From Marinifilum sp965230805 (lineage in GTDB: Bacteria; Bacteroidota; Bacteroidia; Bacteroidales; Marinifilaceae), in NCBI RefSeq assembly GCF_965230805.1, contig NZ_OZ246019.1, positions 1,240,001 through 1,304,000 of the forward strand: 64,000 bases of DNA. The letters are read 5' to 3'. The notes under the pieces were generated by a model that worked only from the letters and a program-made list of their open reading frames with translations, searched no databases and was not told where the DNA came from. The translations under genes and the position numbers were made by a program. Every line of letters starts with the position of its first letter. The first letter of the stretch is position 1. Positions 18,230 through 26,606 of this stretch are shown in pieces.

Positions 18230-19099
18230 TTATTTTATCAAATACTTAATTACTATTCCTGTAAAAATGGAAAGCATGAAACTTAGAAATGTTCCTATGA
18301 TGATATATTCTGTTTTTTTCTGGTCATTGCCATCTTTTAAATCACCAAAGCGAAGCACTGATTTTGCAGCTAGCATAAATCCTATTGCCGCAAATTGATT
18401 TATGAGAACAAAGGTTAGAATCATTATACGTTCAACTATGCCAATCCATTTTCCAGCATTTTCCAGTCCTTGGGTCCCATTTGTAGTTTGTGCTTGACCT
18501 TGAGAAGGATTGTTTGGTCCATTTGCGGACTGTGTTTGAGTTCCAGATGAATTATTTTGGCCATTGGTCGGTTGAGTTCGATTCCCTCCAACACTATTAT
18601 TCGGTCCATTTAATTCTTGGTTCCACTTCTGTGTCATTTTACCAATCACAACAGAAGTCGGTATGGATATCGCAGTATAACCTAAAAGAATATACCATAA
18701 TTTCTCCCCTTTTATCAAGTCACAAATCTCTTCACATAAGGGTATAGCTTGCCCTGAAACAATTAACCAAGCAATAATAATTGTCGAAAAATGAATAAGC
18801 TGATCTATAACAAATAGATAACCTGGTCCAGGATAGGATCCTCCGTTAACTATTTTATTAACTTCTCCCTTTATTCCATCAGTTACTAAATGAATTGCAG
18901 TTATAATTAGAATAGGAATCAACCAACTTTGGTCCCAAATTAGGCACCAGGCAAAAATTCCAGTAATTAAAGTGTGTAAATACAAATATTTAGACTTAAA
19001 CCCTTTATTTTCTTTCTCTTCAGCCCAAGATGTTGGTTGAAAAACAAAATCAGAAAGCAGATGGGCCAGGACTAGGCGGACGAGAATGCTATAATCCAT
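18230..19099 (-). CDS. DUF3307 integral membrane protein with Asn/Gln-rich linker
   Basis: In this 289-residue protein the first 60 residues carry the DUF3307 signature AHLLSDFVFQPTSWAEEKEN, followed by hydrophobic segments (about 47-72 with HLVTDGIK after it, 88-115, 130-150) and two more near the C-terminus (about 225-250, 268-287). Residues about 160-212 form a polar linker with three degenerate 14-15-residue repeats beginning NG[PQ]NN, unusual for a membrane protein. The gene overlaps the SatD-like gene by 11 bp and precedes hsdR by 7 bp. DUF3307 proteins have conserved His/Asp in membrane segments, but no established function known to me. Here it may be the membrane partner of the cyclase-like protein. 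Confidence 0.8.
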   Translation of the reverse strand: MDYSILVRLVLAHLLSDFVFQPTSWAEEKENKGFKSKYLYLHTLITGIFAWCLIWDQSWLIPILIITAIHLVTDGIKGEVNKIVNGGSYPGPGYLFVIDQLIHFSTIIIAWLIVSGQAIPLCEEICDLIKGEKLWYILLGYTAISIPTSVVIGKMTQKWNQELNGPNNSVGGNRTQPTNGQNNSSGTQTQSANGPNNPSQGQAQTTNGTQGLENAGKWIGIVERIMILTFVLINQFAAIGFMLAAKSVLRFGDLKDGNDQKKTEYIIIGTFLSFMLSIFTGIVIKYLIK

Positions 19100-19784
19100 T
19101 TTGTGTATTTTTAAATTGTTGCTGAATAATTTTTTGTGAACGTTGAATAAAAGCGTCCATTGCTTTCATGTTACCCTGGACCATTAATCGTTTACGAACA
19201 GCCGGTTGGGTGATATTAAAGTATCCTGCTTGTTGGTCCTGTGTTTCATCATATAGAAGGTACCTAAAAACACTCTCAGCAGTTTTTGCACTCCAATTAT
19301 TAATCGTATTGTCTGCAAATAAACAATTAACTCTTAATTCATTATTAATTTCATCCCAAGGAGTTTTAATACTAAGTTCCTGTGATTCCTTTCCCATTTT
19401 ATCAAGTTCCATTCCTGATAATTCAAATGCTTCGCCTTGTGATTCTACAACACGGCTATTTTGCATTCGCATGGTGCCAATACCAATTGATATACGTGCA
19501 TCGCTTTTAACGTCGATGGTACCTTTCATTGAAACCTTTGCGGCAAATAAGCTCCTTAGACGAGCTCGTAATATCAATGCCACCTTAAGTGCAAGTTCAG
19601 GCTCATGTATTAAAATCTGGAAACTATCACCACGATAGAATTCAAAATACCCTCCTTTAGTTAAATATCTATTCTTAATTTCTTCAAAACAACGAGGTAA
19701 CTCCTCCAAGACCAGTTCAAGATCACCATTTTGAAGTTTACGTGACCGAATTAAATCACCAGTAAGTACAGCAACTGTTTTCAT
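19089..19784 (-). CDS. SatD-like protein: class III nucleotide-cyclase-like domain plus C-terminal HTH
   Basis: The 231-residue protein opens MKTVAVLTGDLIRSRKL, as in the SatD family. By eye it also follows the class III cyclase pattern: Asp10 in LTGDLIRSR fits the first metal site, Asp53 in YRGDSFQILI the second (43 residues apart, close to the spacing in adenylate cyclases), followed by a helix ELALKVALILRARLR and strand ARISIGIGT. The region expected to hold the transition-state Asn/Arg reads EAFELSGMELDKM and lacks both, so catalysis is uncertain. Residues about 190-225 (FNITQPAVRKRLMVQGNMKA) look like a helix-turn-helix. It may be a nucleotide-sensing regulator of its own operon, whose upstream region holds four palindromes. 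Confidence 0.7.
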   Translation of the reverse strand: MKTVAVLTGDLIRSRKLQNGDLELVLEELPRCFEEIKNRYLTKGGYFEFYRGDSFQILIHEPELALKVALILRARLRSLFAAKVSMKGTIDVKSDARISIGIGTMRMQNSRVVESQGEAFELSGMELDKMGKESQELSIKTPWDEINNELRVNCLFADNTINNWSAKTAESVFRYLLYDETQDQQAGYFNITQPAVRKRLMVQGNMKAMDAFIQRSQKIIQQQFKNTQNGL

Positions 19785-19820
19785 CTTATCAAGATTAATA
19801 ATTTAAGTAATCTTATGAAA

Positions 19821-19869
19821 TATAACCTCTATGGGTTATAATACACGAATATAACCTTTATGGGTTATA
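19821..19869. promoter_or_regulatory. Proximal operator pair (two 20-bp palindromes)
   Basis: TATAACCTCTATGGGTTATA at 19821-19840 and TATAACCTTTATGGGTTATA at 19850-19869, start-to-start 29 bp. The arms TATAACC/GGTTATA are exact. The first palindrome ends 37 bp upstream of the satD-like start, in the probable promoter/leader. A lone half-site GGGTTATA follows at 19885-19892. Confidence 0.75.
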
Positions 19870-19984
19870 ATTCCAACAATAGAAGGGTTATAATTAAATT
19901 GTAAAGTAAGAAGAGTAATATTTGAAGGATTACAAGTACGTAGATTTCTAGCAAACAATCTTTACTAATGGTAAACTGTACTTA

Positions 19985-20033
19985 TATAACCCATATGGGT
20001 TATAATACATCAATATAACCTCTATGGGTTATA
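19985..20033. promoter_or_regulatory. Distal operator pair (two 20-bp palindromes)
   Basis: TATAACCCATATGGGTTATA (19985-20004, a perfect palindrome) and TATAACCTCTATGGGTTATA (20014-20033), again 29 bp start to start. The pair lies 164 bp from the proximal pair. Together they occupy the 311-bp gap between orf95 and the satD-like gene, which contains no coding sequence. Confidence 0.75.
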
Positions 20034-20095
20034 TTATTAGGAACAGAAGTATCAGGTCAAGGATTAAAACCATTAAATACAAAAAGATCGAAGAC

Positions 20096-20383
20096 TTACT
20101 CCTTAAGATACTCACAAACACCTGCCGCAATTAAAATTGCACAAGCAGGAGAATATTTTCTCCCACTAATGTAATCTCTTGCAATAATTGTATTTATTGC
20201 ACTTTCTTTCTTTGCAAACTCAAACAGTTCACTTAATAGTAAAAACTCCTTGTTTCCTGTTTTCTCCCTTACGTATTCAACTCTATCATTAGAAATACAG
20301 ATAGAATCATATTTAGCTTTACCAGTTATACTAAATGCTTCATTGAGTTTGCTCAACTGTTCAACAAATAAGTCGTAAGTCAT
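20096..20383 (-). CDS. Hypothetical 95-residue protein at the end of the hsdM-hsdS block
   Basis: Not recognised. It is a small soluble protein whose C-terminus (ARDYISGRKYSPACAILIAA) looks like an amphipathic helical hairpin. It lies 12 bp after hsdS and is the last gene before the palindrome region, so it is likely translated from the hsdM-DUF262-hsdS transcript. By position it could be an accessory or regulatory factor of the restriction system; no motif supports a specific job. Confidence 0.6.
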   Translation of the reverse strand: MTYDLFVEQLSKLNEAFSITGKAKYDSICISNDRVEYVREKTGNKEFLLLSELFEFAKKESAINTIIARDYISGRKYSPACAILIAAGVCEYLKE

Positions 20384-20395
20384 AATAACATTGTG

Positions 20396-21700
20396 TTAAT
20401 TCACCTTTTGCATTCTTTCTTCAACCAATAAATCACAATCTAAATATTTCATTTTTGAAATATCTCTTAAATCTATTTTACCGGTAACAGCCTCACTAAT
20501 TAAATTCTGTTGGTATTCCCTAATCAAATTGATTTCTTTTTCAGCTTGAGAAATAACGTGATCAATTTTTGAAACTTCAGCCTCTATAAAACTTACAATC
20601 TCTATTTGTTCTATTTCATCCGGAATGATTACAGGAAAGTTTAAAAACATTGGTAAACGCAATGAATCAACTGTTGTACTAACTGAAGTCTTAAAAACCT
20701 CCTTTTTTAAATTTTCTGAAATATAAAAAAACAAAAAACGTCCTAACACTTCCTTAAAATTACTGATACGATATACACGTTGATGGTAGTCAAATTTTCC
20801 TGTAGCATAATGAAATACCCTTGCTACACCAACACCATCTCCTGCAGTTAAAATTGCCTCTCCATCAAAACTATAAGAGTTAATTTTTTCAACATTATCC
20901 GAACGAACATAGAAGGGGTAAATCCCATCATCTACTTTATCGACCGTATCCTTTCCTCCTGTTTTTATTTTTGCTAAATACTTCAATTTCTTTATTTTCC
21001 AATGCTTAGGAATATCTCCCAACCATTCTATACCAGATTCAGTCATTTCAACATTAGGATCGAGTCCTTTTATGACAGCCTGATTAATGATAGTTGTTTT
21101 TCTCTCCTTTAATAAAGAAATTGTTCTTTTCTTTAATGCAATAAAATTTGATATTTCATTTGTCTTTTGATCAAGAAAAGAAGCTATTATACTCTGCTCT
21201 TTAATTGGTGGGTTAGGCAATTTAATCTGTCCTAGCTCATCAAAATAAAGCCTTAGCCGCATATCCATAATGCCTTTAGAGTGTCTTTTTAACTCATACC
21301 TAATTACAGTACTTCTAAAAATATAATTATAATAATCTGGATTTAAATCAAATCTCTTCCTAAGAACATCATATGCAGGACTTGTAACACCATCATATTT
21401 GGATATTCCAATTGCCCCCATCCATGCCAATAACTTATTTACAATTATATCATTCTTCTTTACTATCCAGTAATTATCAGTTGTACTTGCTTTATTTCCT
21501 TTTTGCTCAAGCTCTCTCCTTGGTCTAACTCCAATATCTGTATAAACTGATAATAGTTCTTCATTATTATTTTTTGGGGCAGGATTACAAATCAACTTAA
21601 AAAGATTTTTTGTTCTTTGAACATTCCAATGAGAAGGAATATTCCCCAACCATAAAATTTCCGAATCCTTATAATTGTTATATGCTTTATACTTTGTCAT
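20396..21700 (-). CDS. hsdS: Type I restriction-modification specificity subunit
   Basis: This 434-residue DNA-recognition subunit has two target recognition domains in tandem, each opened by the same signature: WLGNIPSHWNVQRTKNLF near residue 17 and WLGDIPKHWKIKKLKYL near 226. Each TRD is followed by a long helical spacer (ISNFIALKKRTISLLKERK, and VSKIDHVISQAEKEINLIREYQ). The length is normal. It recognises a bipartite site for HsdM methylation and HsdR cleavage; the site cannot be predicted from this reading. It follows the DUF262 gene with a 3-bp gap. Confidence 0.94.
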   Translation of the reverse strand: MTKYKAYNNYKDSEILWLGNIPSHWNVQRTKNLFKLICNPAPKNNNEELLSVYTDIGVRPRRELEQKGNKASTTDNYWIVKKNDIIVNKLLAWMGAIGISKYDGVTSPAYDVLRKRFDLNPDYYNYIFRSTVIRYELKRHSKGIMDMRLRLYFDELGQIKLPNPPIKEQSIIASFLDQKTNEISNFIALKKRTISLLKERKTTIINQAVIKGLDPNVEMTESGIEWLGDIPKHWKIKKLKYLAKIKTGGKDTVDKVDDGIYPFYVRSDNVEKINSYSFDGEAILTAGDGVGVARVFHYATGKFDYHQRVYRISNFKEVLGRFLFFYISENLKKEVFKTSVSTTVDSLRLPMFLNFPVIIPDEIEQIEIVSFIEAEVSKIDHVISQAEKEINLIREYQQNLISEAVTGKIDLRDISKMKYLDCDLLVEERMQKVN

Positions 21701-21703
21701 ATT

Positions 21704-23446
21704 CTAAAAAGTAAGTTCCTTTTTCAATTTTTTTGTCAACATGTCCCAACGCTCATCCACAAACTCTGGAAAATCATTGAAATCCAATTTTTCAGGAATC
21801 AACTGTTTTTTTAAATCTGCACCATTTTTTGCCCATTCTGTTAAAGATTTATCACTTTTAGAGATGTTTTGACTACTATCAAGCATCTGTAGATTAACAA
21901 TCCCATTATACATATCTGAATCAGCAAAATATTCCTTATTTTCTTCTGTGACCTCAATTCCATGCTTTTTAAGATCTCTTTTCCTAAACCAACTCTTCGG
22001 ATGAATATGATCTTTATGGAAATCTCCATTCCTATAATCTAAGTTTGGATATAACAACGCAAGAATTGGGAATGCATACCTATCTTCATATTGTGTCCAA
22101 AGCAATCCTTCTATAAATTCGTCATCAACCGTAATACTCTTTCTAGTTTTTGATAATTTTTTTGCAATCTCTTTAATGGGAAATAAGTCCGTTTCTTTTT
22201 TTATTGCCTTTAGGATTACATCTCTTATGGTTTTCAATACACTATCGGCCTGACCTCCAAAAATTCTATGTAACAAAACAGCATGAAACCATTTCCGGAC
22301 AACCTTTCGATCTTCTTCATAAGCCACTTTTTTACTAAACTTCTTAACCTTACCAGATTTATACAAATAATAAATTATCGGCAGAACTGCATTCTTTGAG
22401 GTTAATGTTCTTTCAACATAGCCAAAATCACTAATTAATTGAAAAGCCTCTACAATGGTTTTCCTTATGGATTTCCAGTTTTGTTCAAACTCAATAGCAT
22501 TCTTAACAGAAAAATTGGTAACTCTAAATTTAATATCCTCGCTAAAAAGTAATAGGTAGGTTCTAAGGACGAGATCTTTATCAATATCAAACTCATAAGA
22601 ATTCCAAATTTCATTAATAAGATTATTGATTTCTAGCCTTGCATCAATTTCTTTACAACCAGCAATTAGAGTTGACATTATTAAATCCGAATAATTTAAC
22701 ACTTCACCTCCACTATTAATTCGGACAAAAATATTTAGGGCTTTTTCGTAATCCTGCTCCGATTCCAAATAGTAATTTATCAAGGGATTTACATGCACCA
22801 CATCATGCAACTTAGATAAAGTCTCACTTATGAATTCATTATCATCCCAACCTTTTTCTTTTAAAAACTTATTTAATTTAAATGTACCTTGTAAGGAAAG
22901 AATTTTTTCTACTGGGAACCAATTACCATTGTCTAATATGTTTGTATCTTCTTGCGATAAGAATCTAAAATTATATAACCGACCATCATCCGATTGATCA
23001 TCATCTCCATTAGAGTATAGCTCATCTATGTTTAAAAATAACTTACGTGTTGGTACAGCATACTCATTATCTCTCCAAACAACGCGAGGTTTTTTATATG
23101 CATAGGTTCCCTTTAAACCAATGTAAATCGCTGTTAATCGCTGCTGTCCATCAAGTATTGCTTCAAAATCAGGAAGAATATCTGTATTTATCTCTTCACA
23201 ATGCGTTTTATACCTTTCACGATAATTTTTAAGAACTGTATAGTATCTATGATTAATTTTGTTCTCACCTTCCACTTTCCATAACAGTAGAGAGCCAATA
23301 GGATAGTCTCTCATTAAAGAGTCAAATAACATTTCTATCTTATTGTGACTCCATACAAATTCACGTTGAATCGCAGGTAATAATAATTTATTAGAATCAA
23401 TTTTTTGAATTGCTGAAAAAATTGTTGTTGGGGGTTGAAATGCCAT
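21704..23446 (-). CDS. DUF262/HNH (GmrSD-like) nuclease embedded in the type I RM operon
   Basis: In this 580-residue protein the N-terminal DUF262 domain has the ParB-like signature AILDGQQRLTAIYIGL (about 98) and RINSGGEVLNYSDLIMSTL (about 245). The C-terminal region has an HNH/DUF1524-like motif FHKDHIHPKSWF (about 480). DUF262-DUF1524 architecture is that of GmrSD-type type IV restriction enzymes, which hydrolyse NTP and cut modified phage DNA. It lies between hsdM and hsdS with gaps of 10 and 3 bp, so it is coexpressed with the methylase. An additional defence activity against modified DNA is the likeliest reading; an alternative is a regulator of the type I complex. Confidence 0.85.
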   Translation of the reverse strand: MAFQPPTTIFSAIQKIDSNKLLLPAIQREFVWSHNKIEMLFDSLMRDYPIGSLLLWKVEGENKINHRYYTVLKNYRERYKTHCEEINTDILPDFEAILDGQQRLTAIYIGLKGTYAYKKPRVVWRDNEYAVPTRKLFLNIDELYSNGDDDQSDDGRLYNFRFLSQEDTNILDNGNWFPVEKILSLQGTFKLNKFLKEKGWDDNEFISETLSKLHDVVHVNPLINYYLESEQDYEKALNIFVRINSGGEVLNYSDLIMSTLIAGCKEIDARLEINNLINEIWNSYEFDIDKDLVLRTYLLLFSEDIKFRVTNFSVKNAIEFEQNWKSIRKTIVEAFQLISDFGYVERTLTSKNAVLPIIYYLYKSGKVKKFSKKVAYEEDRKVVRKWFHAVLLHRIFGGQADSVLKTIRDVILKAIKKETDLFPIKEIAKKLSKTRKSITVDDEFIEGLLWTQYEDRYAFPILALLYPNLDYRNGDFHKDHIHPKSWFRKRDLKKHGIEVTEENKEYFADSDMYNGIVNLQMLDSSQNISKSDKSLTEWAKNGADLKKQLIPEKLDFNDFPEFVDERWDMLTKKLKKELTF

Positions 23447-23456
23447 GTTACACAGG

Positions 23457-25655
23457 TTAGTTAATTATTTTCTTTAATAAGCCTTCACTTTCCTTCTCTA
23501 CTTCTTTCAATTCTTTTGTTATAATATCTAATCCTCTTAATGGTTGATATTTATAAAAGTACTTAGTAAACGAAATTTCGTAGCCTATTACAGTTTTTGA
23601 ATGATCAATCCAAGCATCTGTTACATGAGGAAAAACTTCTCGCTCAAAATAATCTTCTATATCTTCTAATAGTGGAACATTTTCACTATCCCTAAGGTCA
23701 GTATCTGGTTCAAAAATAAGATTTCCACTCTTTTCTTTCCTTTTTATTACTTTAGCTGCATCTTCATTTTTCCAGGAAATAGCATTAATAATCTGTTTTT
23801 TTGCTGCATTATCTAATTTAAGAGCCAACTTCTTTATAGCCTTGTCTATAATCCCTTTAAATAAATTAAAGTCATCACTTTGCTCACTTCCTATTTCATT
23901 CATTAGTAATCTAGCAGACTCCATTATAGAACGTTGCATTTTCCATAACTTAACATCAAACAGTTTCTTCTTTTGAGCTGGTTTAATTTTGATTTCTTCC
24001 TTTTCAAAATATTTCTCAATTGCTTTTCTATGTTGATTTAAATTAGAATATACATCATCTCCATAGTTCTTATAAATGTATTCCATTTCATCTCTAATTG
24101 CATCAGCGAACCTTAAACTTGTAACAGATTCTTCAGTAAATTTTGCAGATAAGCGCAAAGGCCTATCAACAGTTATCTTCTGATATCCAAAATCTGAATT
24201 TTGAAAAATCTTGGATTGTTCCGTTTCCTTAAAATCCAGATAAATTTTTGTTATCTCTGCAATATGATCTTTCGTCAATTCATTTGATTTAGCTCCCAGA
24301 GATTTTTTCATTTTCTGATAGATTTCACCAGCATCAATCAATTGTACTTTTCCTTTCCTATAGTCTTCCTTTCGATTATTTAAAAAGAAAATATATGTAG
24401 TAATACCTGTATTATAGAACATATTTTTAGGTAATCCCACAATACAATCAAGATAATCGTTTTCAATTATCCATTTACGAATATTACTTTCTCCACCACC
24501 TGCATCACCTGTAAATAGCGCTGATCCATTATGTACCGTAGCAATCCGAGATCCAAGCTTACTATGCTTTTTCATTTTATAAACCATATTGGCCAAGAAT
24601 AACAATTGCCCATCACTACTTCGTGGAACACCATGACTAAAGCGTGGATCAATAATTTTCTTCTTTTCACCTACAATCGAATCCATATCATTTACCCAGG
24701 ATTTCCCATACGGAGGATTTGAAAGCATAAAATCAAACTCTAGTCCTCTAAATCCATCATTCGAAAGAGTAGATCCATAAGCAATATTATTTGTTTCCTC
24801 ACCTTTAATCAACATATCGGAAGTACAAATTGCAAATGTTTCTGGATTAACTTCCTGACCATGTAGTTTAAACTTACATTTGTTATCTGTAATACGAAGA
24901 GCAAAATTTTCTGATTCTGTTAGCATACCACCGCTACCACAAGCAGGATCGTAAATCGAATAACGAGCACCTTCCGGTAATTTACCTTTTAATGGCTCAA
25001 ACACAATATGCGTCATTAGTCTAATAATTTCACGTGGTGTAAAGTGCTCTCCAGCTTCTTCGTTGTTTTCTTCATTAAATTTTCGAATTAATTCTTCGAA
25101 CACATAGCCCATACCCAAATTGGAAAGTCCAGGTAATTTTTCACCTTTAGAATTAACATTATCATTAGGGCTAAGATTGATTTCTTTTGATACTAATTTC
25201 TCTATTAAGCTAAAGGTAATACCAGCTTCATGCATTGTTTCCAGCTGATTTCTTATTTTAAATTTGCTGATAATTTCCTGTACATTATCACTGAAACCAT
25301 CCAGGTATTCCAACAAGTTAGAATCTATTCGATCCGGATCGGACATCAATGAAACATATTTAAATTTTGCATTCTCTTCACAATTTTTTCCCATTGTAAA
25401 ACGAGAAGTATTATAAAAAGGATAATTCGAATAATCAGTTAATGATGATTTATTATCAATACCTTCCTTCTCAAGAAATTCATTGGTTTCAAGCACCTTA
25501 TCTTTTGTTTCTTCCAAAAGCACATCTAATCTTCTCAATACTGTGAAAGGAAGAATTATATCTCTATACTTTCCACGTACAAATACATCTCTTAATACAT
25601 CATCTGCAATTCCCCAGATGAAACTTACTAACTTATTATGGGATTTGTTATTCAT
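23457..25655 (-). CDS. hsdM: Type I restriction-modification methylase subunit
   Basis: This 732-residue N6-adenine methyltransferase has HsdM N-terminal helical region (about 1-170), SAM-binding motif YDPACGSGGML (about 238) and catalytic NPPYG in FDFMLSNPPYGKSW (about 309). The region between (EEAGEHFTPREIIRLMTHI) is typical of HsdM. It is longer than the usual 500-550 residues, with a charged, helical C-terminal extension of nearly 200 residues (DTDLRDSENVPLLEDIEDYF near 665). The start overlaps the end of the xre gene by 8 bp. With HsdS it protects host DNA. Confidence 0.94.
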   Translation of the reverse strand: MNNKSHNKLVSFIWGIADDVLRDVFVRGKYRDIILPFTVLRRLDVLLEETKDKVLETNEFLEKEGIDNKSSLTDYSNYPFYNTSRFTMGKNCEENAKFKYVSLMSDPDRIDSNLLEYLDGFSDNVQEIISKFKIRNQLETMHEAGITFSLIEKLVSKEINLSPNDNVNSKGEKLPGLSNLGMGYVFEELIRKFNEENNEEAGEHFTPREIIRLMTHIVFEPLKGKLPEGARYSIYDPACGSGGMLTESENFALRITDNKCKFKLHGQEVNPETFAICTSDMLIKGEETNNIAYGSTLSNDGFRGLEFDFMLSNPPYGKSWVNDMDSIVGEKKKIIDPRFSHGVPRSSDGQLLFLANMVYKMKKHSKLGSRIATVHNGSALFTGDAGGGESNIRKWIIENDYLDCIVGLPKNMFYNTGITTYIFFLNNRKEDYRKGKVQLIDAGEIYQKMKKSLGAKSNELTKDHIAEITKIYLDFKETEQSKIFQNSDFGYQKITVDRPLRLSAKFTEESVTSLRFADAIRDEMEYIYKNYGDDVYSNLNQHRKAIEKYFEKEEIKIKPAQKKKLFDVKLWKMQRSIMESARLLMNEIGSEQSDDFNLFKGIIDKAIKKLALKLDNAAKKQIINAISWKNEDAAKVIKRKEKSGNLIFEPDTDLRDSENVPLLEDIEDYFEREVFPHVTDAWIDHSKTVIGYEISFTKYFYKYQPLRGLDIITKELKEVEKESEGLLKKIIN

Positions 25656-25938
25656 CTAATATTTTTTTAGTCTTCTCAATAGCTTCGAACAAATATGGTT
25701 GACTTCTGAAATCATGTAATATTTTTTCAGAAATATATTTGATTTGTAATTGTTTAAAATCAACTCCTAGTGCGTTAGCCCAAGGTTTTATCATTGATAT
25801 TGCAATAGGCCGTTCTCCCAACTCCATCTTCGATAAAGTGCTAGTGTCTACATCAACAGCATGTGCTACTTTTCGTTGAGGAATACCTTTCCCCTCTCGC
25901 TGTGCTTTTAAATAAGCTCCAAATCCTACATTCTTCAT
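25648..25938 (-). CDS. XRE-family HTH protein leading the RM operon
   Basis: The 96-residue product is a single HTH_XRE domain, QREGKGIPQRKVAHAVDVDTSTLSKMELGERP at residues 13-44 (positions only approximate), with a helical tail. It is first in the operon and its end overlaps the hsdM start by 8 bp, which makes translational coupling likely. Small HTH proteins at this position commonly act as controllers that time methylase and restriction expression. Divergent from the 81-residue gene across a 274-bp gap containing TTACTC/GAGTAA and TTACTGA/TCAGTAA inverted repeats, possible operators. Confidence 0.85.
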   Translation of the reverse strand: MKNVGFGAYLKAQREGKGIPQRKVAHAVDVDTSTLSKMELGERPIAISMIKPWANALGVDFKQLQIKYISEKILHDFRSQPYLFEAIEKTKKILDE

Positions 25939-26048
25939 TGGTTAAATATTTCTAGACAGTTTTGTCAAAAGTAGAGAAAAACTAATCAAGTCTAACTGAA
26001 TTAAACAACTATTTTTCCCTATTCTCAACTTTAATTCATAATGAATTA

Positions 26049-26095
26049 TTACTCATATTATCGAGTAATATTTACTGAATAAATAATATCAGTAA
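26049..26095. promoter_or_regulatory. AT-rich inverted half-sites between xre and the 81-residue gene
   Basis: TTACTC (26049-26054) faces GAGTAA (26063-26068), and TTACTGA (26072-26078) faces TCAGTAA (26089-26095). Similar TTAC[TC][CG][AG] half-sites recur at 26486-26544, 29281-29335, 30096-30135 and 32124-32137. They may bind the XRE protein or the RHH partition protein. Confidence 0.4.
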
Positions 26096-26212
26096 TATTA
26101 TGAATTTACATTCAACATTGATTAGCTTTATACTATGATGTGCTCATTGAACACTCCATGTAATTAAAAAAACCATTCTTTTGGATTAGACTTACTCCTA
26201 AATTTTACATTC

Positions 26213-26458
26213 ATGAAATCCAACCAAATCCTACGACGCGACAACACTCTAACCGAAGAGGTAAAAGCAATTAAAACAACCAACTTTAATGGCATTGAAT
26301 TCTCGTATGAAGAAGTTTATTACCTGGATTACGATGTTGATGAAAATACCGGGATGATTAACAAGGAGAAATTGGCAAAATTCTATAAAAGCTCACAAGT
26401 ACAACAAAACACAAAAGCCATGAAATCGGCTTATGAAGTAGCTAAAAGAAAAGCTTAA
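26213..26458 (+). CDS. Hypothetical 81-residue protein
   Basis: Not recognised. It is highly charged, with a central acidic-aromatic stretch (EEVYYLDYDVDENTG) and a basic C-terminal helix. No HTH, signal or membrane segment is evident. It is a plus-strand single gene between the divergent xre gene and the structured RNA; its product could be a small regulator, but nothing in the sequence proves this. Confidence 0.5.
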   Translation: MKSNQILRRDNTLTEEVKAIKTTNFNGIEFSYEEVYYLDYDVDENTGMINKEKLAKFYKSSQVQQNTKAMKSAYEVAKRKA

Positions 26459-26569
26459 CATTTCTTGTATTACAAATTCATCAAATATTACTCGATAATA
26501 TAAGTAATACCGACAATAACATTAATATCGAAAACATCAGTAATTTCAGGCATTGTAAATATATCCATA

Positions 26570-26599
26570 TTGGAAATAATTCAATTTTAAATATCTTTA
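26570..26599 (+). promoter_or_regulatory. Predicted promoter of the structured RNA
   Basis: TTGG at 26570-26573 and TATCTTTA at 26592-26599 (one mismatch to TAnnTTTG), separated by 18 bp. This would start transcription near 26,607, about 38 nt ahead of the first RNA stem. Confidence 0.45.
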
Positions 26600-26606
26600 C
26601 ATTAGA

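Noticed and set aside
19168..19638. 156-codon plus-strand ORF
   Set aside because: Antisense shadow of the SatD-like gene; no homology or promoter seen.
15142..25938. BREX, DISARM or other multi-gene defence system
   Set aside because: No PglX/PglZ-, BrxC- or DrmA-like proteins; the methylase, specificity and R subunits are ordinary type I.
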